NCBI GenBank assembly: GCA_009840525.1
Contig: VXNP01000010.1
Coordinates: forward strand, 1 to 64,000
Direction: 5' to 3'
Length of the DNA stretch: 64,000 bases
Source: Gammaproteobacteria bacterium
GTDB lineage: Bacteria; Gemmatimonadota; Gemmatimonadetes; Longimicrobiales; Gaopeijiaceae
Part shown: positions 28,421-36,715 of the stretch, piece after piece
Numbering within the stretch: the stretch's first letter is position 1
Layout of the letters: each line of letters starts with the position of its first letter
The notes under the pieces: model-generated
Told to the model about the DNA's origin: nothing
The model's database searches: none
The model's input: the letters and a program-made list of their open reading frames with translations, nothing else
Position numbers and translations under genes: made by a program

Positions 28421-29173
28421 CTAGGGGATTTCCTGAAGTTTCTGCTGCGCGAGCTCCGCGACGTCGGAGTCGGGGAACCCGCCGATCACCCGTTCAAGCA
28501 GATTGCGCGCCTCGTCGGTGTTTCCGAGTTCGTCGTGGAGAAGCGCGGCACGATAGAGCGCCTCCGGAACCCGCGGGGAGTCCGGGTACATCATGGGAAC
28601 GCGCATGAACCCTTCGATTGCGTCCTCGAGGCGTTCCTCCTGCAGGTCGAGGTCGGAAAGGAAGAAGGTCGCGTCCCCGGCGAGTTCGTGATTCGGATAG
28701 GTGGCGAGGAACCCGTCGAAAGCGCGCCGGGCGGTGACGTTCGAGCCCCGGTTGTACATGCGCAGGGCCGCCTCGAAATGGGCTTCGGGCCCTTCGACCT
28801 CCTCCATCGGAAGCCCGACATCGGCCGAGTCCGCAACCACGACCGGAGCCCGCTGCATCATTTCCACCTGGTCGCGCAGGGAGGCCAGGGCGCGCTGGCT
28901 CTGGCCTTCGACCTCGACGAGGATCAGAACCTGCTGGAGCAGCTCATCCAGCCGCTGAAGTACCTCGCGGCGCAACTCCAGGTAGAGACCGGTCTGGCCG
29001 GAGAGGGTGTCCTGGCTGGCGCGAACCAGCGCCTCGAAGTCGGCCAGCTCCCTCGCCTGGCGCGTGGCGACCGAGCTGACCTCCTCCTGAAGCACGCGGA
29101 TGTCTCCCTTGGTGGCGCACCCCGCGCCCGCCAGCGCCCCGATCAGGGCGATTGGGAGGACCTGTCGCGGCAC
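28421..29173 (-). CDS. cpoB: Tol-Pal system coordinator CpoB/YbgF, lipoprotein form
   Basis: Periplasmic TPR protein that links outer-membrane constriction to peptidoglycan synthesis. The product is 250 residues: a lipobox ending GAGC (so it is lipidated, unlike the soluble E. coli protein), a coiled-coil segment (about 25-105) for trimerisation, and C-terminal TPR repeats (about 125-245, including YPNHELAGDATFFLSDL and YPDSPRVPEALYRAALL). I chose GTG at 29173 with AGGA upstream. Another GTG at 29194 would add seven residues. It is the last gene of the tolQ-tolR-tolA-tolB-pal-cpoB order, 53 bp after pal. Confidence 0.88.
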   Translation of the reverse strand: MPRQVLPIALIGALAGAGCATKGDIRVLQEEVSSVATRQARELADFEALVRASQDTLSGQTGLYLELRREVLQRLDELLQQVLILVEVEGQSQRALASLRDQVEMMQRAPVVVADSADVGLPMEEVEGPEAHFEAALRMYNRGSNVTARRAFDGFLATYPNHELAGDATFFLSDLDLQEERLEDAIEGFMRVPMMYPDSPRVPEALYRAALLHDELGNTDEARNLLERVIGGFPDSDVAELAQQKLQEIP

Positions 29174-29226
29174 GGCGTTCCTGTACGCAGGCACTTACCC
29201 GGCCCGGCCGATCCCGGATGGGGCGG

Positions 29227-29811
29227 CTACTGGCCGCCGCCCGGCACCTGGATCTGATTGCCTCCAGCCGTGATCACGAACTCGTCGCGCCGGTTCTGGG
29301 CCCAGGACTGCTCGTTGCTGCTCATCTCGCGGGGCTGTTCCTCGCCGTAGGAACGCACGTCGAAGCGGGACTCGGCGAGCCCGGCGTTGACGAAGAACTG
29401 GCGGACGGCTTCCGCGCGCCGGCTGCCCAGCGCCAGGTTGTACTCCGAGGATCCGCGCTCGTCGGCGTGTCCCTCGATGCGAAGCTGCACCGCGGGGCTG
29501 GCGCGCAATACATCGACCTTGCGCTGAAGCACGCCCTCGGCGTCGCTGCGAATCTCCGCCATGTCGAAGTCGAAGAAGACCATCGCCGTGAGCGCCTCGC
29601 GGGCCGCCTCAAGCGCGGCAGCACGACGTGCCTCCTCTTCAGCCGCCCTGCGGGCCGCTTCTTCCGCCGCTCGGCGGGCCGCGTCGATGGAATCCTGGTT
29701 CGGACCTTCCTCAACGGGGGGCGGAGGGGGAGGGGGAAGTTCCTCCTGTCCGCACGAGGCGACGAACAGTCCGGCCGCGACGACGGAAATAATGAGACCG
29801 CGGTGCAACAT
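29227..29811 (-). CDS. pal: Peptidoglycan-associated lipoprotein Pal
   Basis: Outer-membrane lipoprotein that binds peptidoglycan and TolB. The 194-residue product has a lipobox VASC with Cys20, a run of seven prolines (26-32), an Ala/Arg/Glu-rich helix (about 43-72) and an OmpA-like domain with FFDFDMAEI, IEGHADERGSSEYNLALG (diaminopimelate-binding region) and RRAEAVRQFF. The long charged helix between anchor and OmpA domain is an addition compared with E. coli Pal. The ATG at 29811 has GGAG upstream. The 127-bp spacer after tolB holds a weak promoter-like pair (TTGCGT, 17 bp, TACGTA), not listed separately. Confidence 0.94.
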   Translation of the reverse strand: MLHRGLIISVVAAGLFVASCGQEELPPPPPPPVEEGPNQDSIDAARRAAEEAARRAAEEEARRAAALEAAREALTAMVFFDFDMAEIRSDAEGVLQRKVDVLRASPAVQLRIEGHADERGSSEYNLALGSRRAEAVRQFFVNAGLAESRFDVRSYGEEQPREMSSNEQSWAQNRRDEFVITAGGNQIQVPGGGQ

Positions 29812-29938
29812 CGCTACTCCTCGAATATGGGTGTCGGTGTCCGGTATCAGGCGTGCGCACGAATCAGCCATATACGTAAGAAATCGGACGCCCAAACGCA
29901 ACATCTTGTGGGGCTGCACCGTGCATGGGATCGCCGGC

Positions 29939-31369
29939 TCAGTTCTCCCGGGTCGGGGGCTCGGTGGAAGCCAGACTGGGAGACCAGTCCGGTACACGCG
30001 GCCTAACCCCCGAGAGCACGGGACGAATCCGGCCGCTCACGGTGTCTACGACGAATAGCCCGAATCCCCAGTCCCGTTCTCCCACGAAGACCAGATGGCG
30101 GCCATCGGGCGCCCAGCTGGGATCCTCGTTGTTGCCCTCGTAGGTGAGCTGCAGCAACCGTTGTCCCTGTGCCGCCACATCGGCGATGAGGATGTGGTAG
30201 CTGCCGCGGCGGTAGCGGCCGTGGAACGCGACCCGGTCGCCAGAGGGCGCCCAGTCCGGCGAAGTATAGTAGCCGCCCTGTCCGTAGAGGTAGGGAGATA
30301 CCAGGTCCGGCCGACCGCCGGACTCCGCCGGCATCACGTAGATCTGCGGGATGGCCACGCCCAGCCGGTTGGAGTTGAAGGCCAGGCGTCTCCCGTCCGG
30401 CGAGAACGATGGCGACAGATCGTTCCAGCGCCCTGCGGTGAGGCGCCAGAGGCAGCAATCCTCGCGGACGCGCCAGGAGAAGAGACCGCTCTCGGCGCCG
30501 TCCGCCAGGGAAAAGATGATCTCCTCCCCGTTCGGATGGTACACCGGCGTCATCGGCTGGCCGTCGCGGTTGAATTCGAGGACCCGCGTCTGGCTGGTGG
30601 CGATTTCCATTTCATGGATGGCCGGATCCCCGGACGCAAAGGAAAGGAAGGCCAGGCGCGAGCCGTCCGGGGACCACGAACAGGACATGGTGAGCGAGTT
30701 GAAGTTGGTGAGCCGCCGCAGGTTCTCGCCGTCCGAGTCGACCACGTACAGCTCCTGGGAACCGGCAGCCGATTCCATGGAAAAGCAGATCCGGCTGGCG
30801 GCCATCCCGGGCTCCCCGGTAATCCATCGGACGACATCGTCGGAGATCGCGTGGATCGCCATGCGGAAGTCCTCCGCGTCGGGGCGCGGAAGCGAGAAGC
30901 GGGCCCGTTCCTTCACCTCCGAGAAGACGACGTCGTGCAGTTCCAGGACAAGCACGAAGCGGTTGCCAAGCCCCTCGACCTGTCCGGTCACCAGCCAATC
31001 GGCGCCGAACTGGTCCCACAGGCCGTAGTCCACGGCTCCGCCGCCGGGGGCCAGCGGAATCGAATCCATCATCTCGAACCGGTCGCTGTAGCGCAGGTCG
31101 CGCGCGATCACGGCCTCGACCCTGGGCGCGACCGTCAGGCCGCCGAAGCGGCCCGTGAAGGGGCTGATCGCCAGGGTGGGCACATAGCTCTCGTAGACCA
31201 CCCCCAGGTGGCGAACCGCACCCGGGATGGTGTCGACCTGGGCAGCCGCCCGGCCGGCGGTGGCCGACAGCAGGACCATCAGCAGGGCCGTGCCTCCGCC
31301 CAGGGCCCGCCCGACACCGCCGCGGTTGACCCGTCCGACCTTGTTCGCGATCCGGACGCCTTTCCTCAT
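29939..31369 (-). CDS. tolB: Tol-Pal system protein TolB
   Basis: Periplasmic protein that shuttles between Pal and TolA. The 476-residue product has a signal peptide (about 20-45, ending GRAAAQV), an N-terminal alpha/beta domain (about 60-200) and a WD40-like beta-propeller (about 210-460) with repeated S-W/F-SPDG blades (SWSPDGSRLAF, SFSPDGRRLAF, DWAPSGDRVAF and SWAPDGRHLVF). The ATG at 31369 comes one base after the tolA-like stop and is preceded by GGAGGAGCG, which settles the start. The open frame upstream of it overlaps the previous gene and is not used. Confidence 0.95.
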   Translation of the reverse strand: MRKGVRIANKVGRVNRGGVGRALGGGTALLMVLLSATAGRAAAQVDTIPGAVRHLGVVYESYVPTLAISPFTGRFGGLTVAPRVEAVIARDLRYSDRFEMMDSIPLAPGGGAVDYGLWDQFGADWLVTGQVEGLGNRFVLVLELHDVVFSEVKERARFSLPRPDAEDFRMAIHAISDDVVRWITGEPGMAASRICFSMESAAGSQELYVVDSDGENLRRLTNFNSLTMSCSWSPDGSRLAFLSFASGDPAIHEMEIATSQTRVLEFNRDGQPMTPVYHPNGEEIIFSLADGAESGLFSWRVREDCCLWRLTAGRWNDLSPSFSPDGRRLAFNSNRLGVAIPQIYVMPAESGGRPDLVSPYLYGQGGYYTSPDWAPSGDRVAFHGRYRRGSYHILIADVAAQGQRLLQLTYEGNNEDPSWAPDGRHLVFVGERDWGFGLFVVDTVSGRIRPVLSGVRPRVPDWSPSLASTEPPTREN

Positions 31370-31370
31370 G

Positions 31371-32159
31371 TTACGCTCCTCCCTGCGCGGCCGGACCCGG
31401 ACCGCGACGGTCCGGGGACTCGGCCGGCGGCCGGCGCCGCGCCGGGCTGAAAGTGAACCGGAACGGTGCGTTTTCGAGCCCCATCTCCGGCGGCAGCGGA
31501 CCGAACCGTCCACCTCCGGCGCATTCGACGGCCTCCCGGACGGCCAGATCGAAGACGACGCTTCTCGATGTCTCGGAGATGCGCACCGTCGGGTCGATCA
31601 CCTTGCCCTCCCGGTCGAGCACGAAGTCCACCGAAGCGGTAAGTTCGGCCATCCCCGGCGGACGGAAGCATCGCCGCATCTGGCGCTGCATGTTGGCGTA
31701 ATACTGTGGAAAATCCCGTTCCACGCCCCTCATGCGGACATCGAGATCGTCGGTGCCAGTGCTGGGTTCGTCGAGGGGCGCGGGTTCGGGCTCCTCATCC
31801 ACCGGCTGTTCCTCCGGGACGGGCTCCGGGGCGTCCGGGAGAGGAACGGGCTCGGGCTCGGGCTCGGGCTCCGGTTCGTCCTCCAGTTCCGCCACCGGCT
31901 CCTCCTCGGGAGGAGCCTCGGGCTCCGGGGTGTCGACGGTGAGCTCCTCCTCTTCGGGAGCCGGCGCGGGTTCGACCTCGGCAGCCGGCGCGGGCATGGC
32001 GACCAGTTCGAGCTCGATGGTCACCAACTGCACCGGCTCGGGCTGGATGTTGGTCGCCACGACCAGCATGAGGAAAAACCCGTGGAGGCCGACCGAGAAG
32101 AAAACCGGAGATCGACCCGGCCGGTCCCTTTTCCGTCGCGCGCTTCGGCCCACCGCCAC
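31371..32159 (-). CDS. tolA: TolA/TonB-like energy transducer with EP-rich spacer
   Basis: It sits exactly where TolA is expected in the tol operon. The 262-residue product has one N-terminal membrane helix (about 17-36), a Glu/Pro-rich periplasmic spacer (about 55-130) and a C-terminal TonB/TolA-like domain (about 150-245, with YYANMQRQMRRCFRPPG and VDFVLDREGKVIDPTVRIS). E. coli TolA has an Ala/Lys/Glu helix as spacer, so the EP-rich rod is more TonB-like. The start is GTG at 32159. A tail of about 20 residues rich in Pro and Arg follows the domain. The gene name is by position. Confidence 0.8.
   Translation of the reverse strand: MAVGRSARRKRDRPGRSPVFFSVGLHGFFLMLVVATNIQPEPVQLVTIELELVAMPAPAAEVEPAPAPEEEELTVDTPEPEAPPEEEPVAELEDEPEPEPEPEPVPLPDAPEPVPEEQPVDEEPEPAPLDEPSTGTDDLDVRMRGVERDFPQYYANMQRQMRRCFRPPGMAELTASVDFVLDREGKVIDPTVRISETSRSVVFDLAVREAVECAGGGRFGPLPPEMGLENAPFRFTFSPARRRPPAESPDRRGPGPAAQGGA
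31848..31871. repeat. Hexanucleotide tandem repeat (GGGCTC x4) in the tolA-like gene
   Basis: Four perfect head-to-tail copies of GGGCTC on the plus strand (GAGCCC on the coding strand) encode alternating Glu-Pro in the periplasmic spacer. Slippage would change the spacer length by two residues per unit without breaking the frame. Confidence 0.8.
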
Positions 32160-32168
32160 TTCCCCCTG

Positions 32169-32606
32169 CTATCGGCTCGCGTCGGGCTCGGCAACGATCG
32201 CGAAGCGGATCCCCTCCTGCCGCGCCAGGTCCTGGACCTTCGCGAAGACGCGCACCATGTCGCCATGGTACGCAAGGGAGTCGCCCCGAATGTAGATCTG
32301 CCCCACGCTGCGCGCGGTCACGGCCTGGGAGAGCACGCCCTCGAGGTCCTCGTAGGGCACGACCGTCTCGGAGAGCACGATCTCCCCGTTGGCGCGAACT
32401 GCGACGATCAGGGGCTCCTCGTCCGCGGTCAGCGGAGCCACATCGGCTCGCGGCACGCCCACCTCGATGCCCCCCTGAAGGATGGGGGCGGTGATGATGA
32501 AGATCACCAGCAACGTGAAGGCGACGTCCACGAGGGAGGTCACGTTGATCTCCGCGCGCAGCGGCAGATCCCCGCGGCGTCCCCGGGACCGGCTGTCGTG
32601 GCTCAA
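32169..32606 (-). CDS. tolR: Biopolymer transport protein TolR/ExbD
   Basis: Proton-channel partner of TolQ, with one membrane helix and a periplasmic dimer domain. The 145-residue product has EINVTSLVDVAFTLLVIFIIT near 20-40 (cut here at the aspartate), which contains the conserved Asp of the ion path, then a short ExbD-fold domain ending VQDLARQEGIRFAIV. The start codon is TTG at 32606, overlapping the tolQ stop (TTGA), with GGGAGGGG at 5-nt spacing. No ATG is available before the membrane segment, so the TTG is well supported. Confidence 0.95.
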   Translation of the reverse strand: MSHDSRSRGRRGDLPLRAEINVTSLVDVAFTLLVIFIITAPILQGGIEVGVPRADVAPLTADEEPLIVAVRANGEIVLSETVVPYEDLEGVLSQAVTARSVGQIYIRGDSLAYHGDMVRVFAKVQDLARQEGIRFAIVAEPDASR

Positions 32607-33325
32607 ACGTGCCCCTCCCGCGCGAGCGTTCCGATGAACTCGCTCGAGAACCCCTCGAGCTCACCTGCGACCAGGTTCAACCGCGACACGTAGTAGTTGT
32701 AGGCGATGACCGCGGGGATGGCGACGAAGAGGCCGGTCACGGTGGTCACCAGCGCCTCCGCCACCCCCGGGGCCACGGCGGCAATGTTCGCCGAGCCGCT
32801 CGCAGTGATTCCCCGGAAGGTGTTCATGATGCCGATCACGGTTCCCATCAGCCCGAGCAGGGGCGAGATGGAGCCGATGACCGCGAGCCAGGTAAGGCCC
32901 TGGGCGAGGTCGTCGCGCTCGTCGGATTCCTCCTTCTGCAATACCATCCGAAGCGTCTCCAGCTCAACCTGGGTCAAACCTTCCCTTGCGGACACGCCTC
33001 CGCGCAGCGCCCCCGGCCGCAACTCGCTGAAGAAGTTGACCCCGTGTCGAAAGAGGCGGCCGTAGGGGGACTCCGGGAGGGCCAGAATCGCCGTATAAGC
33101 CTCTTCGAGCCCCCGCGCATTGGACACCGCGTCCAGGAACTGGTTTCCCTGGGTTCGAACCTTGCGAAACTGGAGGTACTTCCAGCCGATCACGTACCAG
33201 CTCGCCAGGGAAAACACGCCGAGCACGGCCAGCACCACCAGGGTAGGGGCGCTCGCCCCGACGACCATTTCCAGCAAAGTTGCCGGGGGACGGCTCTGGA
33301 GCGCCAGGATCCCGACCGCGGTCAT
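32603..33325 (-). CDS. tolQ: Proton channel protein TolQ/ExbB
   Basis: Inner-membrane motor component that powers TolA with the proton-motive force. The 240-residue product has three hydrophobic helices (about 27-50, 135-165 and 180-205). They carry the family's conserved WLAVIGSISPLLGLMGTVIG and VAEALVTTVTGLFVAIPAVI segments. The ATG at 33325 follows GGAGGAC at about 9 nt. It opens the tol operon, 129 bp after tsaB. That spacer shows no strong promoter. Confidence 0.95.
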   Translation of the reverse strand: MTAVGILALQSRPPATLLEMVVGASAPTLVVLAVLGVFSLASWYVIGWKYLQFRKVRTQGNQFLDAVSNARGLEEAYTAILALPESPYGRLFRHGVNFFSELRPGALRGGVSAREGLTQVELETLRMVLQKEESDERDDLAQGLTWLAVIGSISPLLGLMGTVIGIMNTFRGITASGSANIAAVAPGVAEALVTTVTGLFVAIPAVIAYNYYVSRLNLVAGELEGFSSEFIGTLAREGHV

Positions 33326-33454
33326 TTGGGGTTCAGTCCTCCGGCTCTTCAGGGTGACGGGGGCCGGGCATGGACGGCGGCCCGTGCGATGGCGAGATCC
33401 GGGACACACTACCCCCGCTCGCTCCGCGGGATCCTGGCGTCTCGGGCGCGACGA

Positions 33455-34216
33455 TCACGGACCGGCAGCCCCTGCCCTCCAGGGACGCAGGTACTCCGGC
33501 TCCCACGCGCGCGCGTCGTCCACGGGCGGCCCGGGCATGAGCGTGAAGAGGCGGGCGAGCCCCTCGGCGGTGGGCAATCCGGCCGGAGGCGGGACGACAC
33601 GCCAGCCGCGCCGCTCAATCGCCGCGGCGTGGCGAAACGCGCCGTCGCCCGCGAAGATCGCGCCTTCCGGAACGGACGAGGACAAAACTTCGTCCAGGCG
33701 CGTGGCGGACGGGGGGACCAGAACATCGACGGAGCCGGGCCCCACCCGGAAGCAGCCTGCGTATACCCGATCCGCGCGCGCGTCGAAGAGGACGTAGCAG
33801 GGAGTCCCGGGCTCGGGAGGCTCCACCGCCCGGTCCTCGTGCCCCTTGCGCCACCCGGCCGGTCCGGACCAGCCGGCGGGCAGCCAAACCCCTTCCGAAG
33901 CCGCGGCGGCGGCCAGGCTGGAGTAGGTCCATATCGGCACCCCGCATCCCTCTGTCAGCCCCTTGGCGGTCGCCGCCGCCACGCGCACGCCGGTGAAGGA
34001 CCCCGGGCCACACCCCACCACGATACCCGCCAGATCGCCCAGTTGGGCGCCCGAAGCCACGAGCACGCCGCGAATGGCAGGCAAGAGGCGGGAGGCGTGC
34101 CGGCGCGGGCTGCGCAGGAAGGCACGCGCGAGCACCTTGCCGTTCGCGGTCACGATCACGGACCCCAGCCGCGACGACGTGTCGAAGGCGAGAATGGTGC
34201 AGCTGCGTCCGTTCAT
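33455..34216 (-). CDS. tsaB: tRNA threonylcarbamoyladenosine biosynthesis protein TsaB
   Basis: Non-catalytic partner of TsaD and TsaE in making t6A37 of ANN-decoding tRNAs. The 253-residue product begins with the ASKHA-fold strand ILAFDTSSRLGSVIV and has the conserved GCGPGSFTGVRVAAATAKGL near 75-94. The C-terminal part is more variable, with a Gly/Trp/Pro-rich insertion (about 115-140). The ATG at 34216 overlaps the tsaE stop by 4 nt (ATGA). tsaD is not in the window. Confidence 0.92.
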   Translation of the reverse strand: MNGRSCTILAFDTSSRLGSVIVTANGKVLARAFLRSPRRHASRLLPAIRGVLVASGAQLGDLAGIVVGCGPGSFTGVRVAAATAKGLTEGCGVPIWTYSSLAAAAASEGVWLPAGWSGPAGWRKGHEDRAVEPPEPGTPCYVLFDARADRVYAGCFRVGPGSVDVLVPPSATRLDEVLSSSVPEGAIFAGDGAFRHAAAIERRGWRVVPPPAGLPTAEGLARLFTLMPGPPVDDARAWEPEYLRPWRAGAAGP

Positions 34217-34698
34217 CGATCCGGCAACCCGGGCGGGTTTCCGCTGCAGGAGACCTCGACCGCGCGCACGGTTGCGCCGGGAGCCGGCGCTGTCAGGAAT
34301 ATCTCCCAGCGGTCCGGCGGAAGGAGGGCCCGCGCTCTCTCCGGCCATTCGACGATCACGATTTCACCTGTGTCGCCAAGCTCGAACCAGCCCAGTTCCG
34401 CCAGTTCGGATTCGTCGTTCAGACGATACAGATCCATGTGTACGATGGTCTTTCCCCTCACGCCCGGATAACGGAACACCAGATTGAAGGTCGGCGACGG
34501 CACGGTCCCGCGCACCCCGGCCCCTCGCGCCACCGCCCTCGCCAGCACCGACTTCCCCGCGCCCACCGGTCCGCGCAGCATCAGAAACACCGGAGGTTTG
34601 ACCGAGGACCCGATGCGCTCGCCCCACCTCGCCAGTTCCTCCTCGCTCAGCACCCTCCGCGTCTCCACCGACGCGGTCTCCGCCGTGTCCGGGGGCAT
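34213..34698 (-). CDS. tsaE: tRNA threonylcarbamoyladenosine biosynthesis ATPase TsaE
   Basis: P-loop ATPase that recycles the TsaB-TsaD complex during t6A synthesis. The 161-residue product has Walker A GPVGAGKS near 44-51, VPSPTFNLV (the family's SPTF motif), HMDLYRL for the next conserved strand and IVEWPERA for the Walker B-like end. The start is ATG at 34698, 6 bp after the uvrB... stop-side neighbour in transcription order. It is coupled to tsaB. Confidence 0.95.
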   Translation of the reverse strand: MPPDTAETASVETRRVLSEEELARWGERIGSSVKPPVFLMLRGPVGAGKSVLARAVARGAGVRGTVPSPTFNLVFRYPGVRGKTIVHMDLYRLNDESELAELGWFELGDTGEIVIVEWPERARALLPPDRWEIFLTAPAPGATVRAVEVSCSGNPPGLPDR

Positions 34699-34704
34699 CG
34701 CGGC

Positions 34705-36711
34705 CTACCTCTTCGCGCCTTGGCCCTCGAGCGACACCCGCAGCTCGAAAAGCTGGTCCCGCAGCATCGCGGCCCGCTCGAACTCGAGTGCGCTCGACGC
34801 CCGGTTCATCTCCTCTTCCAGAATCTTCACATACTCTTCGCGGTTGACTTCGTCCGAATAGCCGGGCTGCGCCTCCGCCACCAGGGCGACCGGCTTGTCG
34901 CGCGCATCCGCCACACGGGTGCTGAACTCGATCTCCTCCACGCTCTTCACGATGGTTTCCGGAGTGATCTGATGTTCCCTGTTGTAGGCCAGCTGAATCT
35001 CGCGTCGCCGATTGGTCTCGTCGAGGCACCTCGCCATCGATTCGGTGATGGTGTCGGCATAGAGGATCGCCGTGCCGCGGACGTTGCGGGCGGCCCGGCC
35101 GATGGTCTGGATCAGCGAACGGGCATCGCGCAGGAAGCCCTCCTTGTCGGCGTCCAGAATGGCGACGAGGGACACCTCCGGCAGATCGAGACCCTCGCGC
35201 AGCAGGTTGATGCCCACCAGCACGTCGATTCCGCCGAGCCGCAGCGCGCGCAGGATGTCCACCCGGTCGATGGTGTTGATCTCCGAGTGCATGTAGCGGA
35301 CGCGCACCCCCAGCGACTGCAGGTACTCCGAGAGGTCCTCAGCCATGCGCTTGGTGAGGGTGGTGACCAGGATGCGCTCGCCGCGGGCCGCCCGCTCGTG
35401 GATCTCGGCGAGCAGATCGTCGACCTGGCCGCGCACGGGACGCACCTCCACCTCCGGGTCGACCAGCCCCGTGGGGCGGATGATCTGTTCCACCACGACG
35501 CCACGCGACAGCCCCAGCTCCATGTCGCCAGGGGTGGCCGAGACGAAAACCGCCTGATCCAGAACGGACTCCCACTCCCCGTAGCGGAGCGGCCGGTTGT
35601 CCAGCGCGCTGGGCAGCCGAAAGCCGAACTCGACCAGGGTATCCTTGCGCGCCTTGTCGCCGTTGAACATCCCGCGGATCTGCGGAAGGGACACGTGCGA
35701 TTCGTCCACGATGGTGAGAAAGCGCTCCGGGAAGTAGTCCAGAAGGCAGGATGGCCGCTCTCCCGCCTCGCGGCGGCTGATGAAACGCGAGTAGTTCTCG
35801 ATGCCCGGGCAGGTTCCCACCTCCAGCATCATCTCGATGTCGAAGTTGGTGCGCGACTCGAGCCGCTGCGCTTCCAGCAGCTTGCCCGCCCTGCGGAAGC
35901 GGTGCAGCTGATCGGCCAGCTCGTCGCGGATCAGGGGCACCGCCTCCTCCAGGGTGCGGCGGTGCGTGACATAGTGGCTGGCGGGGTAGATGGCGGTGCG
36001 GTTCAGGGAAACGATCGACTCTCCCGTGAGGGGCTCGAACCGGGTGATGCGCTCGATCTCGTCTCCCCACAGTTCGATGCGGATCCCCTGCTCCTCATAG
36101 GCGGGGAGAATCTCGACGGTGTCGCCCCGTACCCTGAAGGTGCCGCGCTCAAAGGCGAAGTCGTTGCGGTGGTACTGAATGTCGACCAGTCCCCGCAGCA
36201 ACTCGTCACGCGGTACGAGCTCCCCCACCCGCACTTCCAGCATGAGGGAGCGATAGTCGGCGGGGTTGCCCAGCCCGTAGATGCAGGAAACCGACGCCAC
36301 CACGATTACGTCGTCCCGCTCGAACAGCGAGGAGGTGGAGCGGAGACGCAGCCGGTCGATGTCCTCGTTGATGCTCGCGTCCTTCTCGATATAGGTGTCG
36401 GTGGCCGGGACATAGGCCTCCGGCTGATAGTAGTCGTAGTAGGAGACGAAATACTCGACCGCATTGACGGGGAAAAGCGCCTTGAGTTCCCCGTAGAGCT
36501 GAGCCGCAAGGGTCTTGTTGTGGGACATCACCAGCGTGGGACGACCGTGGCGCTGGATGACGTGCGCCATTGAGAGCGTCTTCCCGGTGCCGGTCGCCCC
36601 CAGCAGGGTCTGGAAGCGGGTTCCATCTTCCAGGCCGGCCGAAAGCTCCTCGATGGCGGAGGGCTGGTCTCCCGCGGGCTCGAAGGAGGAGTGGATCTCG
36701 AACCGGGGCAC
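34705..36711 (-). CDS. uvrB: Excinuclease ABC subunit B
   Basis: DNA-damage verification helicase of nucleotide excision repair. The 668-residue product has the opening [14 protein letters not shown], Walker A GATGTGKT near 38-45, the beta-hairpin region [20 protein letters not shown], helicase motifs (including IGRAARN near 540), and a C-terminal UVR domain (about 625-660, [21 protein letters not shown], one residue over-long so given as region) that contacts UvrC. The start is GTG at 36711, 2 bp after the rel stop. No other uvr gene is present. Confidence 0.97.
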   Translation of the reverse strand: MPRFEIHSSFEPAGDQPSAIEELSAGLEDGTRFQTLLGATGTGKTLSMAHVIQRHGRPTLVMSHNKTLAAQLYGELKALFPVNAVEYFVSYYDYYQPEAYVPATDTYIEKDASINEDIDRLRLRSTSSLFERDDVIVVASVSCIYGLGNPADYRSLMLEVRVGELVPRDELLRGLVDIQYHRNDFAFERGTFRVRGDTVEILPAYEEQGIRIELWGDEIERITRFEPLTGESIVSLNRTAIYPASHYVTHRRTLEEAVPLIRDELADQLHRFRRAGKLLEAQRLESRTNFDIEMMLEVGTCPGIENYSRFISRREAGERPSCLLDYFPERFLTIVDESHVSLPQIRGMFNGDKARKDTLVEFGFRLPSALDNRPLRYGEWESVLDQAVFVSATPGDMELGLSRGVVVEQIIRPTGLVDPEVEVRPVRGQVDDLLAEIHERAARGERILVTTLTKRMAEDLSEYLQSLGVRVRYMHSEINTIDRVDILRALRLGGIDVLVGINLLREGLDLPEVSLVAILDADKEGFLRDARSLIQTIGRAARNVRGTAILYADTITESMARCLDETNRRREIQLAYNREHQITPETIVKSVEEIEFSTRVADARDKPVALVAEAQPGYSDEVNREEYVKILEEEMNRASSALEFERAAMLRDQLFELRVSLEGQGAKR

Positions 36712-36715
36712 GAAC

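Noticed and set aside
29812-29938. Promoter-like pair TTGCGT-17-TACGTA upstream of pal
   Set aside because: The -10 match is poor, and pal is expected to be co-transcribed with tolB. Kept only as a remark in the pal entry.
34438-36573. A 711-codon open frame on the plus strand opposite uvrB
   Set aside because: It is exactly antisense to uvrB, the translation is rich in Arg/His/Leu/Asp with no domain, and high-GC third positions routinely keep such frames open.
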